Source: an uncultured Bacilli bacterium (GTDB taxonomy: Bacteria > Bacillota_I > Bacilli_A > RF39 > UBA660). From it: 46,882 nucleotides of DNA. Shown in pieces: positions 1-8,040 of the stretch. A program made the position numbers and the translations under genes. The number at the start of each line of letters is the position of its first letter. Positions within the stretch are counted from its first letter, which is position 1. The stretch is from positions 1 to 46,882 of the forward strand of contig CAKOMR010000010.1 in assembly GCA_934096705.1 (NCBI GenBank). The letters are read 5' to 3'. Below the pieces are notes generated by a model that was not told the origin of the DNA, ran no database searches, and saw nothing but the letters and a program-made list of their open reading frames with translations.

Positions 1-557
1 TCATTTATAAGATTATTTAAATCAAATATATCACCTGTTTCTATTACATTTGGATTTAAATCTGTTGTCCATGTATATTCGCTTAACTCCTCCATAGTGT
101 CTTTTTTTACTGCTTTTATTTTAAATACTTCTTTATACCATTTATTTTCTATTACACTATTATCTATTTTTCTTATATTTATTGCATAATTTTCTTCGAG
201 AGTTTCATTACAATCACTATCTCTTTCATCAAGCGTTGCCTTTTCAGTTGTCGTACTTATATTAACGATATGACAATTTAGTTCTTTTGAATTTCTTGGA
301 TCAAGGATCTTTTTACTTTCATTATCCGTTTTTAAATATCCTTCATCAATTAACGTTTGTACATACATTTGTGTACTTTCTGTATCTGTATAATATTTTT
401 CACCCGCAAGCTCTATTTCAATTTTTATATTTTTATATTGCTTTTCTAATATGCTTGTTCTTATAGAGCTTACTCCAAGTACTCCTATAGATAAAACTAT
501 TCCTATTAATACTATTACGCTTAAAAGTTCTATTAATGTAAATCCTTTTTTATTCAT
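1..557 (-). CDS. Type IV pseudopilin (C-terminus beyond window)
   Basis: The reading frame opens with MNKKGFTLIELL, a type IV prepilin/pseudopilin leader: short basic leader, Gly before the cleavage point, Phe at +1, Glu at +5, then about 20 hydrophobic residues. A leader peptidase would cleave after the Gly and the product would join a pilus or pseudopilus of the type IV/Com/type II secretion kind. The rest (about 185 codons visible) is a polar globular head with Cys in 'ELNCHIVNI' and 'DSDCNE', a possible disulfide pair. The 3' end runs off the left edge. It has its own promoter just downstream of the terminator of the preceding gene. Which pilin subtype it is cannot be said without its neighbours. 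Confidence 0.85.
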   Translation of the reverse strand, partial: MNKKGFTLIELLSVIVLIGIVLSIGVLGVSSIRTSILEKQYKNIKIEIELAGEKYYTDTESTQMYVQTLIDEGYLKTDNESKKILDPRNSKELNCHIVNISTTTEKATLDERDSDCNETLEENYAINIRKIDNSVIENKWYKEVFKIKAVKKDTMEELSEYTWTTDLNPNVIETGDIFDLNNLIN

Positions 558-582
558 TTAACTACTCTCTACTTTCTTCTTT

Positions 583-611
583 ATTATAACAAAACATATT
601 TACTTCTTCAA
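583..611 (-). promoter_or_regulatory. Sigma-A-type promoter for the pseudopilin
   Basis: On the minus strand TTGAAG (606-611), a 17-base spacer, then TATAAT (583-588) preceded by TGT as an extended -10. It lies directly after the terminator of the upstream operon. Confidence 0.6.
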
Positions 612-613
612 TT

Positions 614-642
614 AAAAAAACTTATAATTTTATAAGTTTTTT
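614..642 (-). terminator. Intrinsic terminator of the surface-protein operon
   Basis: A 13-base inverted repeat (615-627 / 630-642) is followed in the minus direction by seven T. It overlaps the last codons and stop of the upstream gene, a habit repeated elsewhere in the window. Confidence 0.75.
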
Positions 643-1541
643 GTATCTATTAACACTCCATTATTTTTAATTTCTATTTTATCGTCATTTATTTCATAAG
701 TTAATTTATCATCTGCAGATAAAACAGTATAACTATTTATTATTTCAGAAAAATCATTATTATAAATATATATATTTCCATTACTATTTTGATAAATTAC
801 TAAATTATTTAGTGTATTAATTTTTACTATAGTTTGATAATCTAAAATAGTACTTCCATCATAATAATATATATTATAGTTACCACCATTTTTACAAATT
901 ACAATTTTATCATTGTAGTCATAAATTGGGTTAACAAAATTGCTAGTCAATTTTTCTTCATTAATATTAATTATAAAGTATACGCCATCCTTTTTAGCAA
1001 TGAAAGAATCAGATTTTAATGCTCCATCCATATAATTGTCCTTTAAAGCTAAGTATTCATAAGTTTTTCCTATTTTAATACTAATATTGTTTAAATCAAG
1101 TAATCCATATAAATTATCAGTATCTTTTATAATCAAATAGTTGCCTTCAATTGATACACCATAATTTTTTATAAGGCTTAAATTTAAAATACTTGCATTA
1201 TTAGTTAAATTATAAAGTTTAATAACATTATTATCATTTATAAAAACATAATTATTATAAATTCCTAAAGTGTTGCTATTTCCCTTGTTATAATATAAAT
1301 TATCCTTATCATCAATCATAGTTATAGCATCATCACAAATATTACTTTGACAAGTATATGTGCCAATTAATTTATCTGAGCTATCATAATAATACAATTT
1401 GTTATTAAGCTTATGCATATGTTCTGGATTTCCATCCTCTTTAGCAACATTATAATTATAATAAATTGCATATCCTGTAAGAGGTAAAAATATTATAAGG
1501 AGAAAAATAATAAGTGGTAATACAGCTCTATTATTTTTCAT
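630..1541 (-). CDS. Single-pass surface protein, paralogue of the adjacent gene
   Basis: A protein of about 303 residues with one N-terminal membrane helix ('AVLPLIIFLLIIFLPLTGYA'), so most lies outside the membrane. The exterior is rich in Asn, Tyr and Ile and looks like a beta-repeat protein. Stretches such as 'YLIIKDTDNLYGLLDLN' resemble WG-type beta-propeller repeats. It repeats a module found twice in the upstream gene: a strand, then GTYTC, a short gap, a second Cys, and later a 'NNYVFINDNN' strand. I chose the ATG at 1541 because GGTG precedes it and it lies one base after the upstream stop, implying translational coupling; a start at 1556 would add five residues. I recognise no function. 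A cell-surface or envelope role is inferred from topology. Confidence 0.7.
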   Translation of the reverse strand: MKNNRAVLPLIIFLLIIFLPLTGYAIYYNYNVAKEDGNPEHMHKLNNKLYYYDSSDKLIGTYTCQSNICDDAITMIDDKDNLYYNKGNSNTLGIYNNYVFINDNNVIKLYNLTNNASILNLSLIKNYGVSIEGNYLIIKDTDNLYGLLDLNNISIKIGKTYEYLALKDNYMDGALKSDSFIAKKDGVYFIININEEKLTSNFVNPIYDYNDKIVICKNGGNYNIYYYDGSTILDYQTIVKINTLNNLVIYQNSNGNIYIYNNDFSEIINSYTVLSADDKLTYEINDDKIEIKNNGVLIDTKNL

Positions 1542-1542
1542 C

Positions 1543-3657
1543 TTATTCACCATCATTGCTTATTAGTTTGCCAGTTACTTTATCAAACAAATAATTTTTC
1601 TTATCTCCAGATTTAATTATTGTAACAATATAATTGTTATCTGTCTCATTTATTTCATAAGCTTTTGTATAGTCAGTTTCATAAAGTTCTAAACTTTTAT
1701 TTAAAATAGCTTTTTTAGCGTCTTTGTATGAATATATATTAAGTTTGTTAGCACTATCAACAAGAACAAAATAACTGTCTTTTAAAGAAATATATTTCCC
1801 TTCGTCAGATAAAATAGTTCCTTTCATATTATATACTAAGTACTTATCATTATTTTTTACTACCATATAATTATTTAAATAATCGGTGATTTCAAATGTT
1901 GATGAAGCAATTTCATTACCTAATTTATCATATAAGAAATTACGTTTTTCTCTTTTTACTAAAAGATAATCCTTCAAATAAGAAATACTCAAAGTTTTTC
2001 CAGATGGTTCAAAACCATCAGAACCTTTTGTATCGTTAAAAGATATTAATCCAGATGGACCATTTTGTCCAAATGTTATAACTCCATATCCTCCCGAAGT
2101 ATTTTTAGAAAAAATCAACCCATTTATAATTGTAGTTGCGGTAATATTATCACTTGATACGCCAGTTTGCACTTCACTATATTCAGAAACGTTTTTGGAA
2201 TTTTTCAAATCATACAGAACAATTAAATTATCTCCATCGTTTTTAACATCTTTAATATAAACATAATTACCATTTATTATAGGTATATATCCTTTTGTTT
2301 CTTCTTTAGGAATTATATTTCCTTCCTTAGCTATAAAGCATTTATTATAGTCAGCATCTTTGCTATTTACTTCATTTTTATTTTTGCATGTATAACTTCC
2401 GAGTAAATTGGTTTTTTCTTTATCATTATAAATATATAGTGAACCATCAGAATAATTTATATAATCGTATTTTGTATTAACTATAGCTTCATATGTATTA
2501 ATATCTTTAGTTTTATCATCATATGTAATTGTTAAAATATTATTCTTAAGTGTATAATCAAATGCTTTTTTGGTTTCTTTTAAAGTATTATTATCATCAA
2601 ATATGTATTTTTTTTGATAATCACTATTTTTTATTTTAATAGGGTTTTCATTTAACTTGTTAAAATCTTTATCATATACAGTCATTTTGCGACTTTCAAT
2701 AGTGAAAATAAAATCATCGGCAAGTTCAACATAATCATAACTATCAGGGCTTACCTTAACAGATGCATAATCATAAACTGTGTAGGAAGTATTGTAAGAA
2801 GTTATGTATTTTGAATTGAAACTTTTAATAGTTCCTGATATTGCAGAACTTATTTTTTTGCCATCTTTATCAACGATATATGATTTATTATCTTCATTTA
2901 TAATAAATGAATCATTAGAATTATATATTTCTATATAATCATATTTTGTATCTAATACTTTTTTTACATCACCATCTATTAATAGAAGTCCATATTTACC
3001 ATTAACATCTTTTACAGCAACATAATTTTGTGTTGTATCACCTATTTTAATAAGCTCAAATGTATTTATTTTTTCTTTTTTTGATATGTCATATAAATAA
3101 ATATCTTGACCATCTTGAACAAATACGTAATTATTATTATAAATTTGACTAGTTCTTTCTATTTCTTTCTCACTTTGATTTACATACTTAGGTAAGTCAG
3201 TTTGATTTTCTGTAGATAAATAAGCAACATAACATTTATCTTCTTCTTTATTTTGACATTCATATTCGCCAAGTTCTTTATCTTCTTTATCAATAAATTT
3301 TAAAACGCCATTACTATAAATATAATTATCTTTTTCAATTACAATTGGCGTAGTGTTGTTATTGTTATCATCTTTATTATGTTTAGGTTTAATTATAAAT
3401 ATATAAACTAAAGTAAATATAATAAGAATAGCAATTAAGCTTACAATCGTAATAAAAATTATCTTTTGCTTTTTAGTAAGATTCTTAAAAGAGAACTTCT
3501 TTTTATTATTTTTTTGTTTTTTAGGCTTACTAATTTTTATTTCATCTTCATTGGAAGTTACAATTCTATCCTCATCAAATAAAGTATCTTCGACGTCTTT
3601 GTTTATCTCAACAATAACATTTTTGCTATCATCAGTTTCATTTACAAAATCATCCAT
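1543..3657 (-). CDS. Bitopic surface protein with duplicated Cys-pair/WG-like modules
   Basis: About 704 residues. The first 60 or so are cytoplasmic, acidic then strongly basic, followed by one membrane helix ('IIFITIVSLIAILIIFTLVYIFI') and an Asn/Asp-rich linker. The outer part contains two copies of a module of about 130 residues: GEYEC...DKC and GSYTC...NKC, each followed by a 'NNYVFVQDG / NGNYVYIKDV' strand and WG-like units ('NGKYGLLLIDG', 'GGYGVITFG'). The paired Cys could form disulfides. A GTG at 3666 is only one base from the AAGGA ribosome site, so the ATG at 3657 is the better start. It is first in a two-gene operon. Not a known family to me. An extracellular beta-propeller-like scaffold is inferred. 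Confidence 0.7.
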   Translation of the reverse strand: MDDFVNETDDSKNVIVEINKDVEDTLFDEDRIVTSNEDEIKISKPKKQKNNKKKFSFKNLTKKQKIIFITIVSLIAILIIFTLVYIFIIKPKHNKDDNNNNTTPIVIEKDNYIYSNGVLKFIDKEDKELGEYECQNKEEDKCYVAYLSTENQTDLPKYVNQSEKEIERTSQIYNNNYVFVQDGQDIYLYDISKKEKINTFELIKIGDTTQNYVAVKDVNGKYGLLLIDGDVKKVLDTKYDYIEIYNSNDSFIINEDNKSYIVDKDGKKISSAISGTIKSFNSKYITSYNTSYTVYDYASVKVSPDSYDYVELADDFIFTIESRKMTVYDKDFNKLNENPIKIKNSDYQKKYIFDDNNTLKETKKAFDYTLKNNILTITYDDKTKDINTYEAIVNTKYDYINYSDGSLYIYNDKEKTNLLGSYTCKNKNEVNSKDADYNKCFIAKEGNIIPKEETKGYIPIINGNYVYIKDVKNDGDNLIVLYDLKNSKNVSEYSEVQTGVSSDNITATTIINGLIFSKNTSGGYGVITFGQNGPSGLISFNDTKGSDGFEPSGKTLSISYLKDYLLVKREKRNFLYDKLGNEIASSTFEITDYLNNYMVVKNNDKYLVYNMKGTILSDEGKYISLKDSYFVLVDSANKLNIYSYKDAKKAILNKSLELYETDYTKAYEINETDNNYIVTIIKSGDKKNYLFDKVTGKLISNDGE

Positions 3658-3684
3658 ATTATTCACATCCTTATTATCAAAATC

Positions 3685-3713
3685 ATTATATCAAATTATA
3701 AATTTCAGTGCAA
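3685..3713 (-). promoter_or_regulatory. Promoter of the two surface-protein genes
   Basis: Minus strand TTGCAC (3708-3713), 17-base spacer, TATAAT (3685-3690) with TGA before it as an extended -10. It abuts the T-tract of the NUDIX-gene terminator. Confidence 0.7.
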
Positions 3714-3761
3714 TAAAAAAGAAACTAAAAAAGTTCCTCGATTTTAATCAAAATTAGTTTC
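3714..3761 (-). terminator. Probable intrinsic terminator of the DHH-NUDIX operon
   Basis: GAAACTAA (3721-3728) pairs with TTAGTTTC (3754-3761) across a 25-base loop that overlaps the stop codon. A run of T follows in the minus direction (3715-3720). The loop is long, so strength is uncertain. Confidence 0.55.
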
Positions 3762-4358
3762 AAAATTAGGATTATTGTGGGCTTCAAAGCAAAGTTTAAT
3801 TTGCTCAATAGTATTTTTTTCGGTATTTATATTCGAAGGTAATTCATTAAGAGAAAAATATTTAAATTCAATTGTTTCACTATTTTCTTTAAAGGTTCCA
3901 TCAATAACTTTGCATAATACAAAAGCTAAGCATAATCCGTAAGCATAAACTGGCTCATTATGCTCATTTCTATTATGAAGAGCAATTAATTTAACTGCTT
4001 CTACATTTAAACCAGATTCTTCAAATACCTCTTTTATTGTATTAGATTTTACACTTTCCAATATATCGCACCATCCACCAGGAAGGGCCCAAGTATCATC
4101 TTTCTCGTGAACTAAAAGTATTTTATTTTCATTAAATATTGCAGCTCTCGTTCCAATTTTAGGGGTTTGATAGCCTTGTTCATTTGCAAATAAATTTTTT
4201 ATTTTTTCAAATGGCAAATCGGTCTTATATTCCATAAGATGACAAGCGATGTCTCTAATTTCCGCATAGCGTTCTTTATCAAATTCATTATTTGCATAGG
4301 TAAGACCATTTTGAGCAAGTGCTTGAAGCTTAATAATATATTCTAAATAATTATCCAT
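3744..4358 (-). CDS. NUDIX hydrolase with N-terminal helical domain
   Basis: 204 residues. Residues 1-60 form the helical N-terminal domain seen in a subgroup of Bacillota NUDIX proteins, and the NUDIX fold follows from 'PKIGTRAAIFNENKILLV'. The NUDIX box reads G-x5-E-x7-K-E-V-F-E-E-S-G-L, so the usual Arg of the REUXEE core is Lys while the metal-binding glutamates remain. NUDIX enzymes cleave nucleoside-diphosphate-linked substrates; the substrate here cannot be predicted. A good site (AAAAGGAGG) precedes the ATG. It lies 13 bases after the DHH phosphodiesterase gene and is probably co-transcribed with it, so a shared role in nucleotide turnover is possible. Confidence 0.85.
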   Translation of the reverse strand: MDNYLEYIIKLQALAQNGLTYANNEFDKERYAEIRDIACHLMEYKTDLPFEKIKNLFANEQGYQTPKIGTRAAIFNENKILLVHEKDDTWALPGGWCDILESVKSNTIKEVFEESGLNVEAVKLIALHNRNEHNEPVYAYGLCLAFVLCKVIDGTFKENSETIEFKYFSLNELPSNINTEKNTIEQIKLCFEAHNNPNFETNFD

Positions 4359-4371
4359 AGGTTTCCTCCTT

Positions 4372-5430
4372 TTAAGAATTAATTGCTAAAAGACTTCTTG
4401 AATATTCATTTTTCTTTTCAATTAATAACGCACTTTGAAGAGTTTCTTTTAATAATGTCTCAATTTCAGAAATATCCATATTTTTTATTCTAGTTGCAGC
4501 AGCAGTAGGACTTCCACCACCGCCAAGTTTTTGCATAACTAAGGATACATCAAGCATTCCACTACTTCTTGCACTTATTGCTACAACATCACTTGAAACA
4601 TGTGCAATAGAAAATGACGCTGCCATACCACATGATGCAAGGTAGTCTGCACTAATTGCTATTTCTTCAACTGTATAAACTAAATTATTTTCACTTTGTG
4701 CAGCTATAGCAAAATTACCATTATAAATATATGAATTAGAAACTAATGACTCGATCATTTTTTTATGATAATCACTTATTTCAAATAAACTCTCAACATA
4801 ACTAATATTTGCACCAGAATCTTTTAACCATTTTATAATTTCATAAGATCTAGCACTTATATTTTTAGAAAACTTATTTGTGTCTAAATATATACCAGCA
4901 AATAACAAGTTAGCATCACTTTCAGATATATGAATACCATAATAAAAAAGTAAACAGGCAATTATTTCTGATGCACTTGAAGAAGTAATATCTGTAAACA
5001 TGTAAGGTGTTTTTATTGTATGTTCATCCATATTATGGTGATCAATAACGACTATATCATTAAAAAATCTTAAAAAATTATTAATAGAAATTAAATAATC
5101 TTTATTTGTATCAACACATATTAGTAAAGATCTTCTCGAAATAAGTTTTGGCACATCAGTTAAATTTATTACACTATTATTTTTAGCTATTAAAAATACC
5201 ATCTCTCGTGTTTTATCTGGTAATCTATCTAAATTGTCATTAATTACAATATAACATTTTTTATTAAATCGCTCTTTTAATAATTTACAAATTCCATTAG
5301 CTGAACCAAGCGCGTCATAATCTGGCCTGATATGGGTTACAACAAAAACTTCATCATTATTTGCTATTGCATTTTCAAGTGGCTGCGTGAGCCCATCAAT
5401 TGCTTGCATTTTTAATATATTTCCTTTCAT
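4372..5430 (-). CDS. DHH/DHHA1 phosphodiesterase (GdpP/Pde2/NrnA type)
   Basis: 352 residues covering the DHH and DHHA1 domains. Visible motifs are 'THIRPDYDALGSA' (first metal site), 'CVDTNK', 'VIDHHNMDE' (the DHH motif) and 'GIYLDTNKFS'. The sequence follows the catalytic half of GdpP closely ('ISARSSGMLDVSLVMQKLGGGG') but has no membrane, PAS or GGDEF part. It could hydrolyse c-di-AMP, pApA or short oligonucleotides. The DHHA1 motif usually written GGGH reads GGGGS here, losing the substrate-contacting His. Start choice is uncertain: the first ATG has no ribosome site, and an in-frame ATG at 5409 has AAAGGA about 12 bases upstream. It is first in an operon with the NUDIX gene. Confidence 0.85.
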   Translation of the reverse strand: MKGNILKMQAIDGLTQPLENAIANNDEVFVVTHIRPDYDALGSANGICKLLKERFNKKCYIVINDNLDRLPDKTREMVFLIAKNNSVINLTDVPKLISRRSLLICVDTNKDYLISINNFLRFFNDIVVIDHHNMDEHTIKTPYMFTDITSSSASEIIACLLFYYGIHISESDANLLFAGIYLDTNKFSKNISARSYEIIKWLKDSGANISYVESLFEISDYHKKMIESLVSNSYIYNGNFAIAAQSENNLVYTVEEIAISADYLASCGMAASFSIAHVSSDVVAISARSSGMLDVSLVMQKLGGGGSPTAAATRIKNMDISEIETLLKETLQSALLIEKKNEYSRSLLAINS

Positions 5431-5437
5431 TTAAGAA

Positions 5438-5465
5438 TAAAAAAACATGCATAAACTTAATGCAT
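5438..5465 (-). terminator. Terminator of the trhP operon / 5' hairpin of the DHH transcript
   Basis: ATGCAT (5447-5452) and ATGCAT (5460-5465) form a six-base stem with a seven-base loop, followed in the minus direction by a run of T (5439-5445). The DHH promoter just upstream would start transcription at about 5465, so the same hairpin would head that mRNA. Confidence 0.6.
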
Positions 5466-5471
5466 ATTTAA

Positions 5472-5499
5472 ATTATATCATTTTACATTTATTTGTCAA
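5472..5499 (-). promoter_or_regulatory. Strong promoter of the DHH-NUDIX operon
   Basis: Minus strand TTGACA (5494-5499), 16-base spacer, TATAAT (5472-5477) with TGA extended -10. The expected start is near 5465, at the first base of the hairpin. Confidence 0.75.
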
Positions 5500-5508
5500 T
5501 TTTAAAAA

Positions 5509-6681
5509 TTACTTTATTTTAACTCTTAATAAATCATTTTCATAAACTTTAAATGGTAAAGGTATTTTTACAATCATTTTTGGTATATTAGCTTTTTCTA
5601 AATATTTGTCATTTTCATCATAAATCTCACTAATTGTATAGCTAGTTGTTTCTATATTAGGACCAAAAAATTCAACTTCATCCCCTATTTCGAAGAAATT
5701 TCTTTCTTCAACTATGGCTATTTTATTTTCTTCATCATAACTTTTTACTATTCCTAGAAAGTCTTGATTACTTTCTTCATCTCTTAGATTAAAGTATTCA
5801 TCTTTTTCATCGGGTAATTTATGAAAAAATTGTGGTGCACTATCCCTATTTGCACAGCGATTTAATATTTTTAAATAATACGCTTTATCTTTATTTGTTA
5901 ATGTGTTACTTAAAAGTTTATCAATAATTTTTCGATAACATAAAATTACTGTAGAAATATAATAAATTGATCTCATTCGACCCTCAACTTTAAAAGTTGT
6001 TACTCCTAAATCGATCATTTCTTTAATATTATCTATCATATTTAAATCTTTCGGAGTCATTGAAAATGGATATTTATCATTCTCATTAAAAATCCACCTA
6101 CAAATTTGGGCACAGCCTCCCCTATTAGAATCCCTATTTGTCATAATACTACTTAATATACATTTACCAGATATGGATATGCACATAGCACCATGAACAA
6201 AACATTCTATTTCTAAGCCAGTTTTTTCTTTAACTCTTTTTATATCTTCAGTAAGAGCCTCACGAGCAAGAACAACTTGTTTTACTCCTAGTGATTTATA
6301 AAACTGAGCGGTATATTCATTTAAAGTACTTGCTTGGGTAGAAAGAATTACTTTGAATTGGAGTTTTAATTCTTGAATTAATTTTAAAACTACTATATCA
6401 CTTGCGATAACTCCATCAACATTTATTGAGTCAAGGTAAATTAGGTAGTCTTTTAAACCAAATAAATCTTCATTATGAAATATAATATTAACTGTAACAT
6501 AAACTTTTTTATTTAAGGTATGTGCATAGTCAGTAGCCCATTTAATTTCTTCATCAGTAAAATTTTTGGCATTAGCTCTAAGTGAATAATTTTGACCACC
6601 AAAGTAAATGGCATCAGCACCATATAAGAAAGCAAATTTGCATCTTTCTTTATCTCCTGCAGGAGCAAGAAGTTCGATCAT
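5509..6681 (-). CDS. trhP2: tRNA 5-hydroxyuridine hydroxylation protein, U32 family (YrrO type)
   Basis: 390 residues of the U32 'peptidase' family. It begins 'MIELLAPAGDKERCKFAFLYGADAIYFGG', the family signature, and carries the Cys cluster ('FVHGAMCISISGKC...RGGCAQICRW', plus 'LNRCANRDS') expected to bind an iron-sulfur cluster. In Bacillus the pair YrrN/YrrO (TrhP1/TrhP2) forms 5-hydroxyuridine at the tRNA wobble base. AAAGGAGG lies in front of the ATG. It overlaps trhP1 by four bases and ends the operon with a terminator. Known family role: prephenate-dependent ho5U34 formation. That this copy does the same is inferred from the trmR-trhP1-trhP2 order. Confidence 0.9.
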   Translation of the reverse strand: MIELLAPAGDKERCKFAFLYGADAIYFGGQNYSLRANAKNFTDEEIKWATDYAHTLNKKVYVTVNIIFHNEDLFGLKDYLIYLDSINVDGVIASDIVVLKLIQELKLQFKVILSTQASTLNEYTAQFYKSLGVKQVVLAREALTEDIKRVKEKTGLEIECFVHGAMCISISGKCILSSIMTNRDSNRGGCAQICRWIFNENDKYPFSMTPKDLNMIDNIKEMIDLGVTTFKVEGRMRSIYYISTVILCYRKIIDKLLSNTLTNKDKAYYLKILNRCANRDSAPQFFHKLPDEKDEYFNLRDEESNQDFLGIVKSYDEENKIAIVEERNFFEIGDEVEFFGPNIETTSYTISEIYDENDKYLEKANIPKMIVKIPLPFKVYENDLLRVKIK

Positions 6682-7451
6682 TTTAAGCCTCCTTTAATCT
6701 TATATATTGTTTTATTACTCAAAAATCCATCATCAAAAGGCTTTTCTATTGTACCATCCAATAATTTTTCCAGTTCTTCATCATTTAAAAATATAGGAAA
6801 ATATAAAGCATATTTAATATCTTTTGAAAGTAGTTTTAATCCGTTAAAATAAGGAAGTTTATAACAATACGTACCATAATCATTTTCCATTAAAATAAAA
6901 CTTTTATCACCATTTTTTATTATAAATGGTCTATCAACTTTGATGTCAAAATGTTTCTCGTAATTTGTTATAAGACTTCTTCTTGAATACATCGCAGGAA
7001 TTAAGCCAAATACATTTAATGATACTTTCTTTATAGAATGCTTAATAATTTCATCAATTTCAGTTTCAGTAATATCATGAGGCAATATAATCGTATCAAC
7101 ATACTCTAAAAGTGCATTAACACTTTCATAATTACATGCAAAATGAGTATTATATAAGATTTTTTCAATATCATAATTTTTTAGTAATTCTATTACTCCA
7201 ACATCCTCAAAAATAATACCTTTAATATTTTTTGGAATATTTTCCAAAATGGCTTTTAAATCATTTATGGATTTACTGTCAAGAACTCTATTTACAAAAA
7301 TATAAGCATTATCCTCAGTAATTTCAGATAATTTAAACTCTTTTTCTACGCCTACGCAAAAAGAAAAAAGTGGATATACAAAACCTGTAAACCCTCTTTT
7401 TTTTAAAATATTTATTTGATTTTGATTTTTCACAATAAATAGTTTATTCAT
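6678..7451 (-). CDS. trhP1: tRNA hydroxylation partner, short U32-like protein (YrrN type)
   Basis: About 257 residues, related to the U32 family but lacking its Cys cluster, as expected for the YrrN partner of YrrO. The section 'DITETEIDEIIKHSIKKVSLNVFGLIPAMYSRRSL' matches the U32 core. The ATG at 7451 follows AGAAG by seven bases; the frame is open to 7481 inside trmR, but no ribosome site suits that start. It overlaps the end of trmR by eight bases. It probably forms a complex with the larger U32 protein in tRNA wobble-uridine hydroxylation. Confidence 0.8.
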   Translation of the reverse strand: MNKLFIVKNQNQINILKKRGFTGFVYPLFSFCVGVEKEFKLSEITEDNAYIFVNRVLDSKSINDLKAILENIPKNIKGIIFEDVGVIELLKNYDIEKILYNTHFACNYESVNALLEYVDTIILPHDITETEIDEIIKHSIKKVSLNVFGLIPAMYSRRSLITNYEKHFDIKVDRPFIIKNGDKSFILMENDYGTYCYKLPYFNGLKLLSKDIKYALYFPIFLNDEELEKLLDGTIEKPFDDGFLSNKTIYKIKGGLK

Positions 7452-8040
7452 TTGTATTCTTCTTACTAACAGAAAGTCCATCTCCTATATCATAAAAAGT
7501 TGTTGTAAATTCTGTATTATTTTTTAGAAAATCAATGTAACTCTCAATCTTTTGAACTAAGCTTTTTAAATTTGAACTATCAATTGTATCAGAATGACCT
7601 ACATAACCATGAAATTTAATATTATCTGTAATAATTGTTCCATTATCCTTTAAAAAATATTTATATTTTTCAAAGAATCTTGTATACTGACCTTTTGCAG
7701 CATCTATAAAAATCATGTCAAATTTAGTGTCTTCAGGTAAATTTAATTCAAGTGCATCTTGGTATACAACATTAATTTTTTTATCCATCTCACATTCTTT
7801 TACATTTTTAAGACATTGCATATATCTTTTTTCATCTCTTTCGATAGTAGTAACATAAACATCTGGTTTCGAAGATGCCATTAATATAGTTGAGTAACCT
7901 ATAGCACTACCTATTTCTAAAATACTTTTTATATTATTATCTTGAATATATTTCATAATATATGCAATTGATTGTTTTTCTATTATGGGAACATTTTCTT
8001 CTTCCGCATATTTTTCCATTTCTAATATTTTTTCTTTCAT
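7444..8040 (-). CDS. trmR: tRNA 5-hydroxyuridine methyltransferase (YrrM family)
   Basis: 198 residues, class I SAM-dependent O-methyltransferase of the COMT-like family. Motif I is 'ILEIGSAIGYSTILMA', motif II contains 'VTTIERDEKRYMQC', and the metal-site region reads 'FDMIFIDAAKGQYTRFFEKY' and 'TIITDNIKFHG'. In Bacillus TrmR methylates ho5U34 to mo5U34, directly downstream of the hydroxylation reaction. Its position next to the two U32 genes reproduces yrrM-yrrN-yrrO. It shares a base with the mltG stop region, so translation is coupled. Confidence 0.88.
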   Translation of the reverse strand: MKEKILEMEKYAEEENVPIIEKQSIAYIMKYIQDNNIKSILEIGSAIGYSTILMASSKPDVYVTTIERDEKRYMQCLKNVKECEMDKKINVVYQDALELNLPEDTKFDMIFIDAAKGQYTRFFEKYKYFLKDNGTIITDNIKFHGYVGHSDTIDSSNLKSLVQKIESYIDFLKNNTEFTTTFYDIGDGLSVSKKNTNE

